Below are positions 45,179 to 54,702 of a stretch of DNA of 64,000 nucleotides, in pieces (positions within the stretch are counted from its first letter, which is position 1; the number at the start of each line of letters is the position of its first letter). This DNA is from Spirosoma agri (GTDB lineage Bacteria; Bacteroidota; Bacteroidia; Cytophagales; Spirosomataceae), in assembly GCF_010747415.1 (NCBI RefSeq), contig NZ_JAAGNZ010000002.1:558001-622000 (forward strand), read 5' to 3'. The position numbers and the translations under genes are program-made. The notes under the pieces are model-generated. The model ran no database searches. It was not told where the DNA came from and was given only the letters and a program-made list of their open reading frames with translations.

Positions 45179-46273
45179 TTAATCGTCGATTTCACCTTCA
45201 TCGTCAGCAGCAGTGGCTGCCAGAACAGGATCAACCAGAGCTTCATCGTCTTCCGAAATTTTGGCCCGGATTTTACCTTCCAGTTCAGCCATTAGTTCAG
45301 GATTGTCGAGCAACAACTCTTTAACGGCGTCGCGTCCTTGCGCCAACCGGCTGGTTCCGTATGAGAACCACGATCCCGATTTCTTAACGATTTCCATTTC
45401 GACGGCCAAATCAAGTATTTCACCAACTTTAGAAATACCCTGACCATACATGATGTCAAACTCAACAACTTTGAACGGCGCTGCGAGTTTGTTTTTAACG
45501 ACCTTCACCTTCGTGCGGTTACCAACGATGTTGTCAGCACCTTCTTTGATCTGGCCAATACGACGAATATCAATCCGCACCGAAGCGTAGAATTTCAGCG
45601 CGTTACCACCCGTCGTTGTTTCGGGGTTACCAAACATCACACCGATCTTCTCACGAAGCTGGTTGATGAAAATACAGCAGCAACCCGTCTTGTTGATCGT
45701 ACCGGTCAATTTCCGTAACGCCTGCGACATTAACCGGGCTTGCAGACCCATTTTGCTTTCGCCCATCTCGCCTTCAATTTCAGCTTTTGGAACGAGAGCG
45801 GCAACGGAGTCAATAACGATGATATCAATAGCGCCTGAGCTGATCAAATGCTCAGCAATTTCGAGCGCTTGCTCACCGTTGTCAGGCTGCGAGATCAGAA
45901 GATTTTTTGTATCGATACCCAGCTTTTCAGCGTAGACGCGGTCGAACGCATGTTCTGCATCGATAAATGCGGCCAGACCACCTGCTTTTTGCGCTTCAGC
46001 AATGCAGTGCAGCGTCAGGGTCGTTTTACCTGACGATTCCGGACCATAGATTTCAACGACGCGGCCACGGGGCATTCCACCGGTGCCTAAAGCTAAATCA
46101 AGACCCAATGAACCCGTCGAAATGACAGGAATATCGATGACCTTGGTTTCGCTCAAGCGCATCACTGTGCCCTTACCGAACGCTTTATCTAATTTCTCAA
46201 TAGTTGTTTGAAGGGCCTTTAGCTTGTTGTCATTAGCAGATGCCGTGGCTTGCGCCGTATCTGATTTTGCCAT
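45179..46273 (-). CDS. recA: Recombinase A
   Basis: Strand-exchange ATPase and SOS co-protease, 364 residues. Motifs: [20 protein letters not shown] at the N-terminus, Walker [24 protein letters not shown], Walker [21 protein letters not shown], loop L1/L2 with [15 protein letters not shown] and [20 protein letters not shown]. The acidic C-terminal tail ([13 protein letters not shown]) is intact. Single gene with a terminator; I saw no clear LexA-type box upstream. Confidence 0.98.
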   Translation of the reverse strand: MAKSDTAQATASANDNKLKALQTTIEKLDKAFGKGTVMRLSETKVIDIPVISTGSLGLDLALGTGGMPRGRVVEIYGPESSGKTTLTLHCIAEAQKAGGLAAFIDAEHAFDRVYAEKLGIDTKNLLISQPDNGEQALEIAEHLISSGAIDIIVIDSVAALVPKAEIEGEMGESKMGLQARLMSQALRKLTGTINKTGCCCIFINQLREKIGVMFGNPETTTGGNALKFYASVRIDIRRIGQIKEGADNIVGNRTKVKVVKNKLAAPFKVVEFDIMYGQGISKVGEILDLAVEMEIVKKSGSWFSYGTSRLAQGRDAVKELLLDNPELMAELEGKIRAKISEDDEALVDPVLAATAADDEGEIDD

Positions 46274-46565
46274 GTTGGGATGGTTGTTTTAAACAGATAA
46301 AATTAACCAAAAAGGGCCGGATTACCAAACGGTTTTTTGAAATAATTGAGGGGGTAAAAGCGCAGAAAACAGACCAGCTTTGGTCATGGCAGCTAAATAA
46401 TTAATAAAACCAATAACAAAAAAGTGTTTACTTATTTCTTTTGGCAGATTGGTCAATTTTCCACTCCGAATTAACTTGGTTGATCGCTAGCAATACTGGC
46501 TTTTCTTCGACGGATTTGGATTCATACGGATGGTTAACGGCCAGATTACTAGCTGATCAAAGAAT
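46274..46565. other. Region upstream of recA
   Basis: About 290 bases. It must hold the recA promoter on the minus strand, but I find no clear TAnnTTTG element. The plus-strand frame from 46441 overlaps the terminator and the next gene and is not a gene. Confidence 0.35.
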
Positions 46566-46606
46566 AAAAAAAGCGGACGCATCCACGATGGATGCGTCCG
46601 CTTTTT
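46566..46606. terminator. Terminator after the small membrane protein gene
   Basis: A 17-base stem (AAAAGCGGACGCATCCA with its complement) and a three-base loop, with A- and T-runs. Confidence 0.9.
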
Positions 46607-46626
46607 CTGGTCACTCAACAGGGCGA

Positions 46627-47115
46627 TTACAACAACGAGTCAGCCGTTGCAGGTTGCTGTTGTGGCTGCGTTTGCTGGGGTTGCTGCTGCGGGGTAGTCT
46701 GCTGCGGCTGACCACCTGGATAGCCCGGATTTGTACCGTAAGGCATTGGGGGAGCCCCGATCGATTCTACGTGTGTGATGTAGTATTTGGTTTCACCGTT
46801 CCACGGGAATCTCAGGATCTTTTCCTCGTAGTGAAGCGTGACGCGCTGACCGGTTTTTACCGCATCCGTAATCTGTTTGGCCACGGCTTCATCTTTAACA
46901 GAAAAGTCGAAATACTGGGGTGTCAGCGAGCCCGTTTCGCCGGAGAAACCACCAACGTTCAATACGCCTTCGTACGTTTTGAACATGTAGCCCCGTCGGC
47001 TGAACTTTGAAATTGTTCCGGCTCGTTCGCCATCACTGAAGCTCCAGCCGGTAAGTGCATAGAGAACCCCAAAAACAACTAATAAGAATAGCAGGAAGTA
47101 TAGTAACCCTCGCAT
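46627..47115 (-). CDS. Small membrane-anchored protein with Gln/Pro-rich tail
   Basis: A 162-residue protein from ATG 47115 (MRGLLYFLLFLLVVFGVLY, one membrane helix); the longer open frame upstream is not typical coding. The soluble part (GERAGTISKFSRRGYMFKTY, QYFDFSVKDEAVAKQITDAV, RVTLHYEEKILRFPWNGETK, YYITHVE) resembles a Bacteroidota family often mislabelled 6-phosphogluconate dehydrogenase; it has none of that enzyme's domains. A low-complexity PQQQPQQTQPQQQP tail ends the protein. Function unknown. Confidence 0.75.
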   Translation of the reverse strand: MRGLLYFLLFLLVVFGVLYALTGWSFSDGERAGTISKFSRRGYMFKTYEGVLNVGGFSGETGSLTPQYFDFSVKDEAVAKQITDAVKTGQRVTLHYEEKILRFPWNGETKYYITHVESIGAPPMPYGTNPGYPGGQPQQTTPQQQPQQTQPQQQPATADSLL

Positions 47116-47269
47116 GATTTGGTTCGTTAAGTTGCAGTTTGTGCCGTGTAAATAGACAAATTTTTTGAACAAGTTCAGAAAACAGAACGGAGTCGGGCTG
47201 AAATTGTTCCGAAAGACGCTATTCGTACTAAATAGAAACGAATGAACCGACCCTGGTGACCAGATCAAA

Positions 47270-48511
47270 TCACTTTGCCCGTATCGCAATAACCGGATCG
47301 AGACGGGACGCTGAAAAGGCCGGAATGATCCCTGATAAAATCCCGATGATACTCGATACGCCCAGGCCCAGCGTAATGTTTCCGGCGGTCAGATGCAGTT
47401 CCAGGGTGCCCAGCTGAATGAACGACAGCAGATACACCAGCGCAATACCCGCCAGACCACCTACCAGGCTTAACAGCACGGCTTCGAATAAGAACTGAAA
47501 GAGAATGAAGTAATTCTTGGCGCCCAACGATTTCTGAATACCGATTATGTTGGTTCGTTCTTTCACACTGACGAACATGATGTTGGCGATCCCAAAACCG
47601 CCGATCAGAATTGAAAAGCCGCCGATGACCCAGCCGGCGGTCGTTAATACGGCAAAAATGGCACCAATGAATTTGAAAAGAGCTTCCGGCCGATTGATGG
47701 CAAAATTGTCGGTCTGGGTCGGTTTCAGGCTGCGACGGGCGCGCATAATACCCCGTATTTCACCTTCCAAGTCTTCCAGGCCGGGATCGGTGTCGTAGCC
47801 TTTGACGAAGATGCTGATGCTTGGATTGAGGGATTGAAACAGCTTGGCATACGTGGTATAGGGAATCAGGCAGCGTCGGTCCACGTTACCGCCAACCTCC
47901 AGAATACTCGCTCCCTTTTTCTCCTGAACCCCGATCACGATGAAATTAAGCCCGGCCACTTTCATCGTCTGCCCGACCGCGATCTGATTCGGAAACAGGT
48001 TTTCGGCCACTTCAGCCCCCAGAATGACCGCGTTGCGGGAGCCATCCTGTTCCTGTGCTGTGAAATAGCGACCAGTTGCCAGAACGACATCGGTAACGCG
48101 GTTATAGTCCATCGTCACGCCCGATATCCGACAGGGCATACTGTTGTTACCATTCTTGACTGTTACACCGCCCTTGCCGCCCGCAGCCGCCACGGCATCG
48201 GCATTTTCGAGGTGTTCGTTCAGGTAGCGAAAATCGGAATACGTTAATTCAGGACGCTGGAAGTATTTCCACCATTGATAGGGACCATCGAAAGTCCAGG
48301 GGAGCTTCTGAACATAAAGCGAATTATTCCCCAGCACATTTATACTTTCCTTGATATTTCGTTCCAGCGAGTCGACCAGGGTAAATACCGCAATAATCGC
48401 AAAGATACCAACTGTTACGCCCAGCAGCGAAAGCGTCGTCCGAAGGAGATTTGACCGCAGTGCCTGCCACGCAAACCGAAAACTTTCAAATACCTGACGA
48501 AGAAACTGCAT
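47270..48511 (-). CDS. ABC transporter permease, MacB/FtsX type
   Basis: A 413-residue inner-membrane permease. An N-terminal helix (LRTTLSLLGVTVGIFAIIAV) is followed by a periplasmic MacB_PCD domain (about 50-265) and the FtsX domain with three more helices (about 285-405, AGWVIGGFSILIGGFGIANI, then NIIGIQKSLGAKN and GGLAGIALVYLL). Such permeases pair with an ATPase to drive export or lipoprotein handling; the ATPase gene is not next to it, so the partner is unknown. Confidence 0.92.
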   Translation of the reverse strand: MQFLRQVFESFRFAWQALRSNLLRTTLSLLGVTVGIFAIIAVFTLVDSLERNIKESINVLGNNSLYVQKLPWTFDGPYQWWKYFQRPELTYSDFRYLNEHLENADAVAAAGGKGGVTVKNGNNSMPCRISGVTMDYNRVTDVVLATGRYFTAQEQDGSRNAVILGAEVAENLFPNQIAVGQTMKVAGLNFIVIGVQEKKGASILEVGGNVDRRCLIPYTTYAKLFQSLNPSISIFVKGYDTDPGLEDLEGEIRGIMRARRSLKPTQTDNFAINRPEALFKFIGAIFAVLTTAGWVIGGFSILIGGFGIANIMFVSVKERTNIIGIQKSLGAKNYFILFQFLFEAVLLSLVGGLAGIALVYLLSFIQLGTLELHLTAGNITLGLGVSSIIGILSGIIPAFSASRLDPVIAIRAK

Positions 48512-48738
48512 GGTGCTTTTATAATTCTGGCCGATCTGATCTACTCAGCGTAACAAAGAAAGAAATAAAACGGATTCTTATCCAGGCATTTTGGACGAGC
48601 ATACCATTCTGCCGGACAAATGGTTGATGCCAGTCCGCGATAGACCTGCGTTTGAGACCGTTGTTCCCCACGGCTACGCTATCGGAATGCGCATTTTTTG
48701 TAGTTTAGTGGTTTACAACCGCCTAGCCGCAATGCTAC

Positions 48739-50541
48739 ATGAAAAAAAATAGTACGTATTATCCGTTACTGATCGCTTTCTTCGCTATTGCTTCCTGCAA
48801 AACGCAGGCACCATCAACAACTGCCAGTACGAAGGTAGAACAGAGTCAGGGTGTTTACCAATACCGTGACGAAGACGCAGCCGTTAAACCGTTCTTCTCC
48901 GATCGTCAGGGGTTTATTGGGCGCAATGGCATGGTTGCCTCAGCGCATCCCGAAGCGTCTCAAGTGGGGCTGGACATTCTAAAAGCGGGCGGAAGTGCCG
49001 TCGATGCAGCCGTGGCCATCCAGTTTGCGTTAGCCGTCGTTTACCCGGGAGCGGGCAACATCGGTGGGGGTGGATTCATGGTGTATCGCGACAATGCGGG
49101 CAAGGCGTATACCCTCGACTACCGCGAAAAAGCACCCGGTCGTGCCAGTCAGAATATGTACCTTGATTCGCTCGGTAACGTTCGGCAGGGGTTAAGTATC
49201 AGCGGGCATCTGGCCAGTGGTGTTCCCGGCTCGGTGGATGGTATGGCTGAAGCCCACAAACGGTTCGGCAAATTGGCGTGGGCACAAATCATTCAACCTG
49301 CCGTCGATCTGGCGGCCAAAGGATTTGCGCTGACCGAACGCGATGCGCTGGGGCTGAACCGCATCAAAACAGACCTAAATACGATCAATCCCGGCAAACC
49401 CTATTTTCTCAAAAGTACCGTACCGACCGATACTGTCACCTGGCACAAAGGCGATCTGTTGATTCAGGCTGATCTGGCCAAAACGCTGCAACGGATTCAG
49501 GCGCAGGGCCGGGCTGGATTCTACGAAGGCGAGACGGCCCGGCTGTTGGCCGAAGAAATGCAACGCGGAAAGGGGTTGATCAGCGAAGAAGATCTTAAAA
49601 ACTACCATTCTGTCTGGCGTGACCCGATTCAGGCTAAATACAAAAATTATACGATCATCACCATGCCGCCAACCTCCAGCGGGGGCGTGGCACTCGTACA
49701 GTTAATGCGCTTTACTGAGCCTTATCCATTGCGCAAATGGGGCTGGAATCGTGATTCGACGGTGCAGGTCATGGTTGAGGCCGAACGGCGTGTTTACGCC
49801 GATCGGGCCAAGTTTTTGGGCGACCCGGACTTTGTGAAAGTGCCTACGAATAAATTGATGAGCCCGGATTATCTGAAAACCCGCTGGACTGACTTTTCAT
49901 TTGCCAAAGCGACCGATAGCAAAGCTATAAAAGGTGGTTCAATTCCGGGCTACGAAAGTCTGGAGACAACCCATTTTTCGGTTGTCGACAAAGAGGGTAA
50001 TGCGGTGAGTATCACAACTACGCTAAATGGCGGTTATGGCAGCCGGGTTGTTGTTGGCGGGGCGGGTTTCTTCATGAACAACGAGATGGACGATTTCAGC
50101 GTTAAGCCGGGCGTACCGAATATGTTTGGATTGATCGGTAATCAGGCCAACGCCATCGCGCCGAACAAACGAATGCTCTCGTCCATGACGCCTACTATTC
50201 TGGAAAAAGACGGAAAGCTGTTTATGGTGGTCGGTACGCCGGGCGGCTCAACGATCATCACATCGGTTTACCAGACCATTCTGAACGTTATTGAACACGG
50301 CATGACGATGCAGCAGGCCGTCAATGCGCTCAAATTTCACCATCAGTGGCTGCCCGACAAGACGATTTTCGAGAACGGTGCCTTTTCGGATGCTACCGTG
50401 GGGAACCTGCAAAATCGCGGCTATATACTCGAAAAGCTGACCAACACCCTGGGCCGCATGGACTGTGTGCTGATTCGTCCGGATGGTTCGTATGAGGGAG
50501 CATCAGACCCACGGGCCGATAACACTGCACGAGGCTACTAA
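48739..50541 (+). CDS. ggt: Gamma-glutamyltransferase
   Basis: Exported enzyme that transfers or hydrolyses gamma-glutamyl groups, such as from glutathione; 600 residues. It has a lipoprotein-like signal (FFAIASCKTQ, Cys20). The large-subunit part contains GGSAVDAAVAIQFALAVVYP and GGGGFMVYRD; autoprocessing should occur before the Thr in LETTHFSVVDKEGNAVSITT, followed by LNGGYGSRVVVGGAGFFMNN and the GGSTIITSVYQ region. All hallmark segments are present, so it is predicted active and envelope-located. Confidence 0.95.
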   Translation: MKKNSTYYPLLIAFFAIASCKTQAPSTTASTKVEQSQGVYQYRDEDAAVKPFFSDRQGFIGRNGMVASAHPEASQVGLDILKAGGSAVDAAVAIQFALAVVYPGAGNIGGGGFMVYRDNAGKAYTLDYREKAPGRASQNMYLDSLGNVRQGLSISGHLASGVPGSVDGMAEAHKRFGKLAWAQIIQPAVDLAAKGFALTERDALGLNRIKTDLNTINPGKPYFLKSTVPTDTVTWHKGDLLIQADLAKTLQRIQAQGRAGFYEGETARLLAEEMQRGKGLISEEDLKNYHSVWRDPIQAKYKNYTIITMPPTSSGGVALVQLMRFTEPYPLRKWGWNRDSTVQVMVEAERRVYADRAKFLGDPDFVKVPTNKLMSPDYLKTRWTDFSFAKATDSKAIKGGSIPGYESLETTHFSVVDKEGNAVSITTTLNGGYGSRVVVGGAGFFMNNEMDDFSVKPGVPNMFGLIGNQANAIAPNKRMLSSMTPTILEKDGKLFMVVGTPGGSTIITSVYQTILNVIEHGMTMQQAVNALKFHHQWLPDKTIFENGAFSDATVGNLQNRGYILEKLTNTLGRMDCVLIRPDGSYEGASDPRADNTARGY

Positions 50542-50543
50542 CT

Positions 50544-50624
50544 TGTAACGCGATCATCCTGTCCGTAGCGTAGAAGGCTGACTTAGAGTTGTCTCCGCGC
50601 TTCGGACGGGATGGCCGTGTTACA
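50544..50624. repeat. Long imperfect hairpin between ggt and the DUF4142 gene
   Basis: Arms at 50544-50565 and 50603-50624 match at 18 of 22 positions (core CATCCTGTCCG and CGGACGGGATG). There is no T-run, so it could be a weak bidirectional terminator or a degenerate dispersed repeat. Confidence 0.4.
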
Positions 50625-51215
50625 CTAATTAAGGACGTTCTTCAACTGTTTGGCTAAATCTCGGTGCTTGCTGTCATTCTCCAGCAGTTTCTTCGTATAC
50701 GTCTTTACACCATCGTTAGGCGCAAGATCCTGAAGATCATCGGCCACGTCGAGAGCATCGTCGTTCATGGTCGCCATAGTATCGAGGTATTGCAGATCAA
50801 ACTCTGTACCCTTATCCATTCCCGTCAGCTTTTCCAAAGCGTTCTTGCTTTTGTCGGAAAGGCCAACGGGTAAGGTCACGTTCATTTGTTTGGCCAGTGT
50901 CTGTAAGCTTTTGTCATTCTGCTGATGCTCGTTCATAGCCCGCTGGGCAAACCCTCGTACCTCCGGATTGGTCGCTTTCTGGAGGGCGACCTTGCTCAAT
51001 TCGTACTCGGTCATGCCGCTGTTCGATAAATGGACTATATAACGACTCACTTTCTTAGCGTCTTCTTTGGCATCGTTACTAACGGCTATGGCTTGTTTGT
51101 CAATGCGTTCGTCATTAATCTTGTCGGCCTTGTCTGTACTGCCGTCACCAGACGAACAACTAAACGTCGTGAGCAGCGTGCCAATCACCAGTGCGAGTAC
51201 GGTAGTGGGTTTCAT
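50625..51215 (-). CDS. DUF4142 lipoprotein
   Basis: A 196-residue predicted lipoprotein (lipobox region TTFSC, Cys20) with the helical DUF4142 domain: IVHLSNSGMTEYELSKVALQ, KATNPEVRGFAQRAMNEHQQ, LQTLAKQMNVTLP and ENDSKHRDLAKQLK. The fold is a ferritin-like four-helix bundle without clear metal ligands. Function unknown; the family is common in envelope fractions. Its own transcription unit lies between ggt and the flavin reductase gene. Confidence 0.87.
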   Translation of the reverse strand: MKPTTVLALVIGTLLTTFSCSSGDGSTDKADKINDERIDKQAIAVSNDAKEDAKKVSRYIVHLSNSGMTEYELSKVALQKATNPEVRGFAQRAMNEHQQNDKSLQTLAKQMNVTLPVGLSDKSKNALEKLTGMDKGTEFDLQYLDTMATMNDDALDVADDLQDLAPNDGVKTYTKKLLENDSKHRDLAKQLKNVLN

Positions 51216-51267
51216 GGGAATAAGTCTATCTTGTTGTTCTATGACAACTTACTTTCCCGCGTCTTGT

Positions 51268-52170
51268 TCAGTGAACCTGTAGCAGCGTAAGCCAGGCTTC
51301 TTTTACGTTATTGTTGGCCAGTAACTGCTTCGCTCTTAGATGCAGTAGATCGGGCAAATACTGACAGCCATACCGGGCTTCGTCGATTAACTCCGTCAAT
51401 ACCCCGGACGCTTTATACGCATTGGCCTCATCGACCGTAGGCAGGGCTGCAAAACTGCCTAATTTACCCAGATCATTACCCGATAAGATAGCGCTGTTTC
51501 GGATTGAATCGGGAATCTGATCGACACCAATGCCAATTTTGGGTCGTGCTACTTCAAACAGCGCGTCGCCGTGCGCACGGGCGTACCAGTCTCCCCCGAG
51601 TCGACCGATCAGATCAAGCCGATGCGGATCGATGGCGCCGGTTTCGTTGAAAATAGTATCGTGCAGATGCGCCATGACAACTTCGCAGATAACCAGATGA
51701 CCCGCGCCGGGCGTTTCGTCAGAAGGGCGCTCATTCGTTGGAATGATTTGTTTAACGATGCACTCAAAAGCAGCCGGTGATTCAGCTACTCTTGGCGGAC
51801 GAACCTTATCAGAAGCAATAGTCGTGAATCCGGCCTTTTTAAACTCGTTGATGCCCCGCTCAAACTCCGCACTCGCCAGCGACATCTGCTCAACCATGGC
51901 ATAATTGACAATATTGATCACAACCTCACCGACTTCTTCCAGATTCAGTAGGGTGTGTTTCTTTTGGCCATGCCGGTTGATACTGGGCGCAAATACCAGC
52001 GTTGGCGGATTGTAGCCAAAGACATTGAAGAAACTGAACGGACTTAGATTGACTTGACCCTGTGCGTCGATGGTGCTGGCAAAGGCAATGGGCCGGGGGC
52101 CAATCGTACCGATCATGTACCGATAAAACTCATTGGGTTGCAGATCGGCGGGGTTGATTGTCTTGATCAT
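51268..52170 (-). CDS. Flavin reductase family protein
   Basis: A 300-residue FMN-binding split-barrel protein from ATG 52170 (MIKTINPADLQPNEFYRYMI). The flavin-binding pattern is visible in IGTIGPRPIAFASTIDAQGQ, NLSPFSFFNVFGYNPPTLVF and KHTLLNLEEVGEVVINIVNY. It is the last gene of the tyrosine degradation operon, 41 bases after fahA, a placement seen in other Bacteroidota; its role in the pathway is not clear. Confidence 0.87.
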   Translation of the reverse strand: MIKTINPADLQPNEFYRYMIGTIGPRPIAFASTIDAQGQVNLSPFSFFNVFGYNPPTLVFAPSINRHGQKKHTLLNLEEVGEVVINIVNYAMVEQMSLASAEFERGINEFKKAGFTTIASDKVRPPRVAESPAAFECIVKQIIPTNERPSDETPGAGHLVICEVVMAHLHDTIFNETGAIDPHRLDLIGRLGGDWYARAHGDALFEVARPKIGIGVDQIPDSIRNSAILSGNDLGKLGSFAALPTVDEANAYKASGVLTELIDEARYGCQYLPDLLHLRAKQLLANNNVKEAWLTLLQVH

Positions 52171-52211
52171 TTCGTTGCGAAAGCGGGCTGTTGCTACAAG
52201 TACTCCTGTTT

Positions 52212-53384
52212 TCAACGAATCGTTCCGGATACATCACCCAAATCGACCCGAATGCCATCGGAAAAGCCCCACCCTCGAAATGTGACTCGATCGCCATCGG
52301 CCAGAAACGTTCGTGTCGTTGCGTCGGGTAAATGAAGTGGACGGGTGCCGTTCCCGCTGAGTTCGAGCAGTGAGCCGTAGGAGCCGGGTGTATCTCCGGA
52401 AATGGTGCCCGTCGCCAGTACGTCGCCGATGTTGAGGTTACAGCCACCAACGGTGTGATGGGCAATCATCTGGGCGAAACTCCAGTACAGGTATTGCGCG
52501 TTGGTGCGGCTGATGATGACTTCGTCGCCCGTTTTGGTGTGCAGTACAACCTCCATATCAAGACTAAAATGAGCCGGTTTCGATTGCTGGAGATAGGGTA
52601 GGGGCGTGGGTGTCTGGTGCGGACCGGCAACGCGGAAGGGTTCCAGTTCATCAAGGGGCACGATCCAGGCCGATAAGCTCGACGCAAAATTCTTGCCCAG
52701 AAAAGGACCCAATGGCTGGTATTCCCACCGTTGAATGTCGCGCGCTGACCAGTCGTTGAAAAGCGCGACGCCAAAAATGAAGTCTTCCGCTTCGTCGACC
52801 GGAATTGGCTCGCCTAGCGGGTTGCTTTTACCAACAATCAGCGCCAGCTCAAGCTCGAAATCCAAAGCCGTTGATGGACCAAAAACGGGTTGGTTGTCAG
52901 GTCCTAAATATTGACCGGATGGTCGCTGAATGGGTGTTTCCGATACGACGATCGACGAAGCCCGGCCATGATAAGCTACGGGCATGTGCCGGTAGTTTGG
53001 TAGCAACGGCTCGGCATCTGGCCGGAACATTCGACCAACGTTTTCGGCATGGTGAATGCCCGCGTAGAAATCGGTATAGTCACCAACCTGCACGGGCAGA
53101 TGCATCGTCACCCGCGATGCATTAATAAAGATCTGGTCGTGAACCTTGCTGAATTCGGTGTTTTCGCCACGTAGCAGCTCGTCTAGCCGTTCTCGGACAA
53201 GCCGGTGGCGGGATTTGCCCAGCCCGATGAATGTATTCAGTGTTGGTTGAGCAAATACGGTCGAGTCAATCGCCAGCTCATCGAAATAGCCCAACAGACT
53301 GACTAGTTCAAGGTCCAGAATCTGGCTACCGTGTTTCAGCCCTACTCTGGGCGGAGCGTTATCGTAACTGAAAATACCGTACAT
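52212..53384 (-). CDS. fahA: Fumarylacetoacetase
   Basis: Last enzyme of tyrosine degradation, splitting fumarylacetoacetate into fumarate and acetoacetate; 390 residues. The N-terminal SH3-like domain (about 1-110) precedes the catalytic FAH domain with DFYAGIHHAENVGRMFRPDA (catalytic His and metal Asp), the YRHMPVAYHGRASSIVVS motif, LDFELELALIVGKSNPLGEP and LFNDWSARDIQRWEYQPLGP. It lies 35 bases after the marR gene in the operon and starts at ATG 53384. Confidence 0.96.
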   Translation of the reverse strand: MYGIFSYDNAPPRVGLKHGSQILDLELVSLLGYFDELAIDSTVFAQPTLNTFIGLGKSRHRLVRERLDELLRGENTEFSKVHDQIFINASRVTMHLPVQVGDYTDFYAGIHHAENVGRMFRPDAEPLLPNYRHMPVAYHGRASSIVVSETPIQRPSGQYLGPDNQPVFGPSTALDFELELALIVGKSNPLGEPIPVDEAEDFIFGVALFNDWSARDIQRWEYQPLGPFLGKNFASSLSAWIVPLDELEPFRVAGPHQTPTPLPYLQQSKPAHFSLDMEVVLHTKTGDEVIISRTNAQYLYWSFAQMIAHHTVGGCNLNIGDVLATGTISGDTPGSYGSLLELSGNGTRPLHLPDATTRTFLADGDRVTFRGWGFSDGIRVDLGDVSGTIR

Positions 53385-53419
53385 ACGATCGGATCGTTCG
53401 TTGACTCGATTTCACCAGA

Positions 53420-53857
53420 CTACTCACTGACGTTGTTATAGATCGAGTCCATAATGCGGACAAAATGATGATAGTCTTCATCACTCAGGTTGCCCCAGCC
53501 TTTGCGACGCATAGCCGACACAATGGGTAATACTTCACTGTACTTAGCTTCGCCTGCTTCCGTCAAATAAACCAGAAACTTCCGCCGGTCACTATCGGCC
53601 ATGCGTCGTTCGGTCAGCCCTTTTTGCGACAGCAGATCAATGATCCGCGTAACCGTCGGCGCATCTTTGGTAGTCATGTCCGAAATCGTATTCTGACTGA
53701 TACCGGGGTTGCGATACAGGTGATCGATAACGACCCACTGGTCCACCGTCAGGCCAAACCCGGCGTCGTTAAACTGTTTTTGAAGAGCGTTGCGGATTTT
53801 CTTGATGGTCGTGTCAATTTTGAAAAAGTAGGCTCGGCTGTCGGAAGGATGCGTCAT
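53420..53857 (-). CDS. MarR-family transcription regulator
   Basis: A 145-residue winged-helix repressor acting as a dimer. The MarR fold is clear: NDAGFGLTVDQWVVIDHLYR, ISQNTISDMTTKDAPTVTRI and IDLLSQKGLTERRMADSDRR with the wing. Being inside the phenylalanine/tyrosine operon, between phhA and fahA, it probably senses a pathway intermediate such as homogentisate and controls the operon, as HmgR-type regulators do in other bacteria. A candidate operator is AACAATTGTT upstream of hmgA. Confidence 0.9.
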   Translation of the reverse strand: MTHPSDSRAYFFKIDTTIKKIRNALQKQFNDAGFGLTVDQWVVIDHLYRNPGISQNTISDMTTKDAPTVTRIIDLLSQKGLTERRMADSDRRKFLVYLTEAGEAKYSEVLPIVSAMRRKGWGNLSDEDYHHFVRIMDSIYNNVSE

Positions 53858-53951
53858 TAGTAACGATCATTGATTAACTCGTGTCCTTGCACTATGCTTG
53901 TGAAGAGCTATTGCAAGGATTTTTACTAACGCGAAGCTAGTCACAATAACG

Positions 53952-54677
53952 CTAACTGACTAATAACCCCTCCAGCGTTGCTTCGATTTCCGGGACGGAC
54001 CGGTAAAGCTGTTCGTAAGAGTTAATTACAAAATACTGCTCCTGAAAATGGTCGATCACGTAGGGCGTTCTGAGCAACGTATCGACATCGTAGGGCACCC
54101 GCTTTGGTTCCTTGCTGAATAGACTGTACGTCGTTTCACCAACGGATGACAGGATGCCACCACCGTAAATCCGTAAACCGTCAGCTTCCTGAATCAGCCC
54201 AAACTCAACGGTGTACCAGTACAGTCGGGAAATCATATCGATGGCTTCGTCGTGATCGACAAACCGCAGTGCAATGTGGCTGAGTGCGGCCAAGAAATCA
54301 CAAAATGCCTGATTGGACAACATTGGTACGTGGCCGAAGGTATCGTGAAACATGTCAGGTTCGGGCAAATAATCGAGTTGATCGCGTCGACGGAGCCAGG
54401 TCGTTGCTGGAAAATTCCGGTTCGCCATCAGCTCGAAAAACGCACGATTTGCGATCAGCCCCTTGACCGCGTAAACCTGCCAGCCCGTCAATGGCTGCAA
54501 CCGGGGATTTAGATCCCGCTCGAAATCAGGTATCCGGTCGGCCCGAAAGCCGGTTGCCGAGATACCGTCCAGATACGCCTGACTGGCTTTACCCGGCAGC
54601 TGCGCCATCTGCCGGTCAACTAACAACCGCCACACCGCCTGATCGTCGGGCGTGTAAGCTGAATAGGTCTGATTCAT
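53952..54677 (-). CDS. phhA: Phenylalanine 4-monooxygenase
   Basis: Pterin-dependent iron hydroxylase converting phenylalanine to tyrosine; 241 residues, the size of bacterial catalytic-domain-only enzymes. The iron ligands are in DTFGHVPMLSN (His-x4-His) and YWYTVEFGLIQE (Glu). The N-terminus MNQTYSAYTPDDQAVWRLLV is typical. It follows hppD by 25 bases. No pterin-4a-carbinolamine dehydratase gene, which usually recycles its cofactor, is in the operon. Confidence 0.96.
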   Translation of the reverse strand: MNQTYSAYTPDDQAVWRLLVDRQMAQLPGKASQAYLDGISATGFRADRIPDFERDLNPRLQPLTGWQVYAVKGLIANRAFFELMANRNFPATTWLRRRDQLDYLPEPDMFHDTFGHVPMLSNQAFCDFLAALSHIALRFVDHDEAIDMISRLYWYTVEFGLIQEADGLRIYGGGILSSVGETTYSLFSKEPKRVPYDVDTLLRTPYVIDHFQEQYFVINSYEQLYRSVPEIEATLEGLLVS

Positions 54678-54702
54678 GGATATGGAGCGATTAGTGGCCG
54701 CG

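Noticed and set aside
46627..46740. Gln/Pro codon repeats as a DNA repeat element
   Set aside because: They encode the low-complexity tail of the small membrane protein; there is no sign of an independent repeat.
53884..53919. TCCTTGCA/TGCAAGGA inverted repeat upstream of marR as an operator or terminator
   Set aside because: The loop of 20 bases is too long for a MarR site, and no T-run follows on the minus strand where the genes lie.
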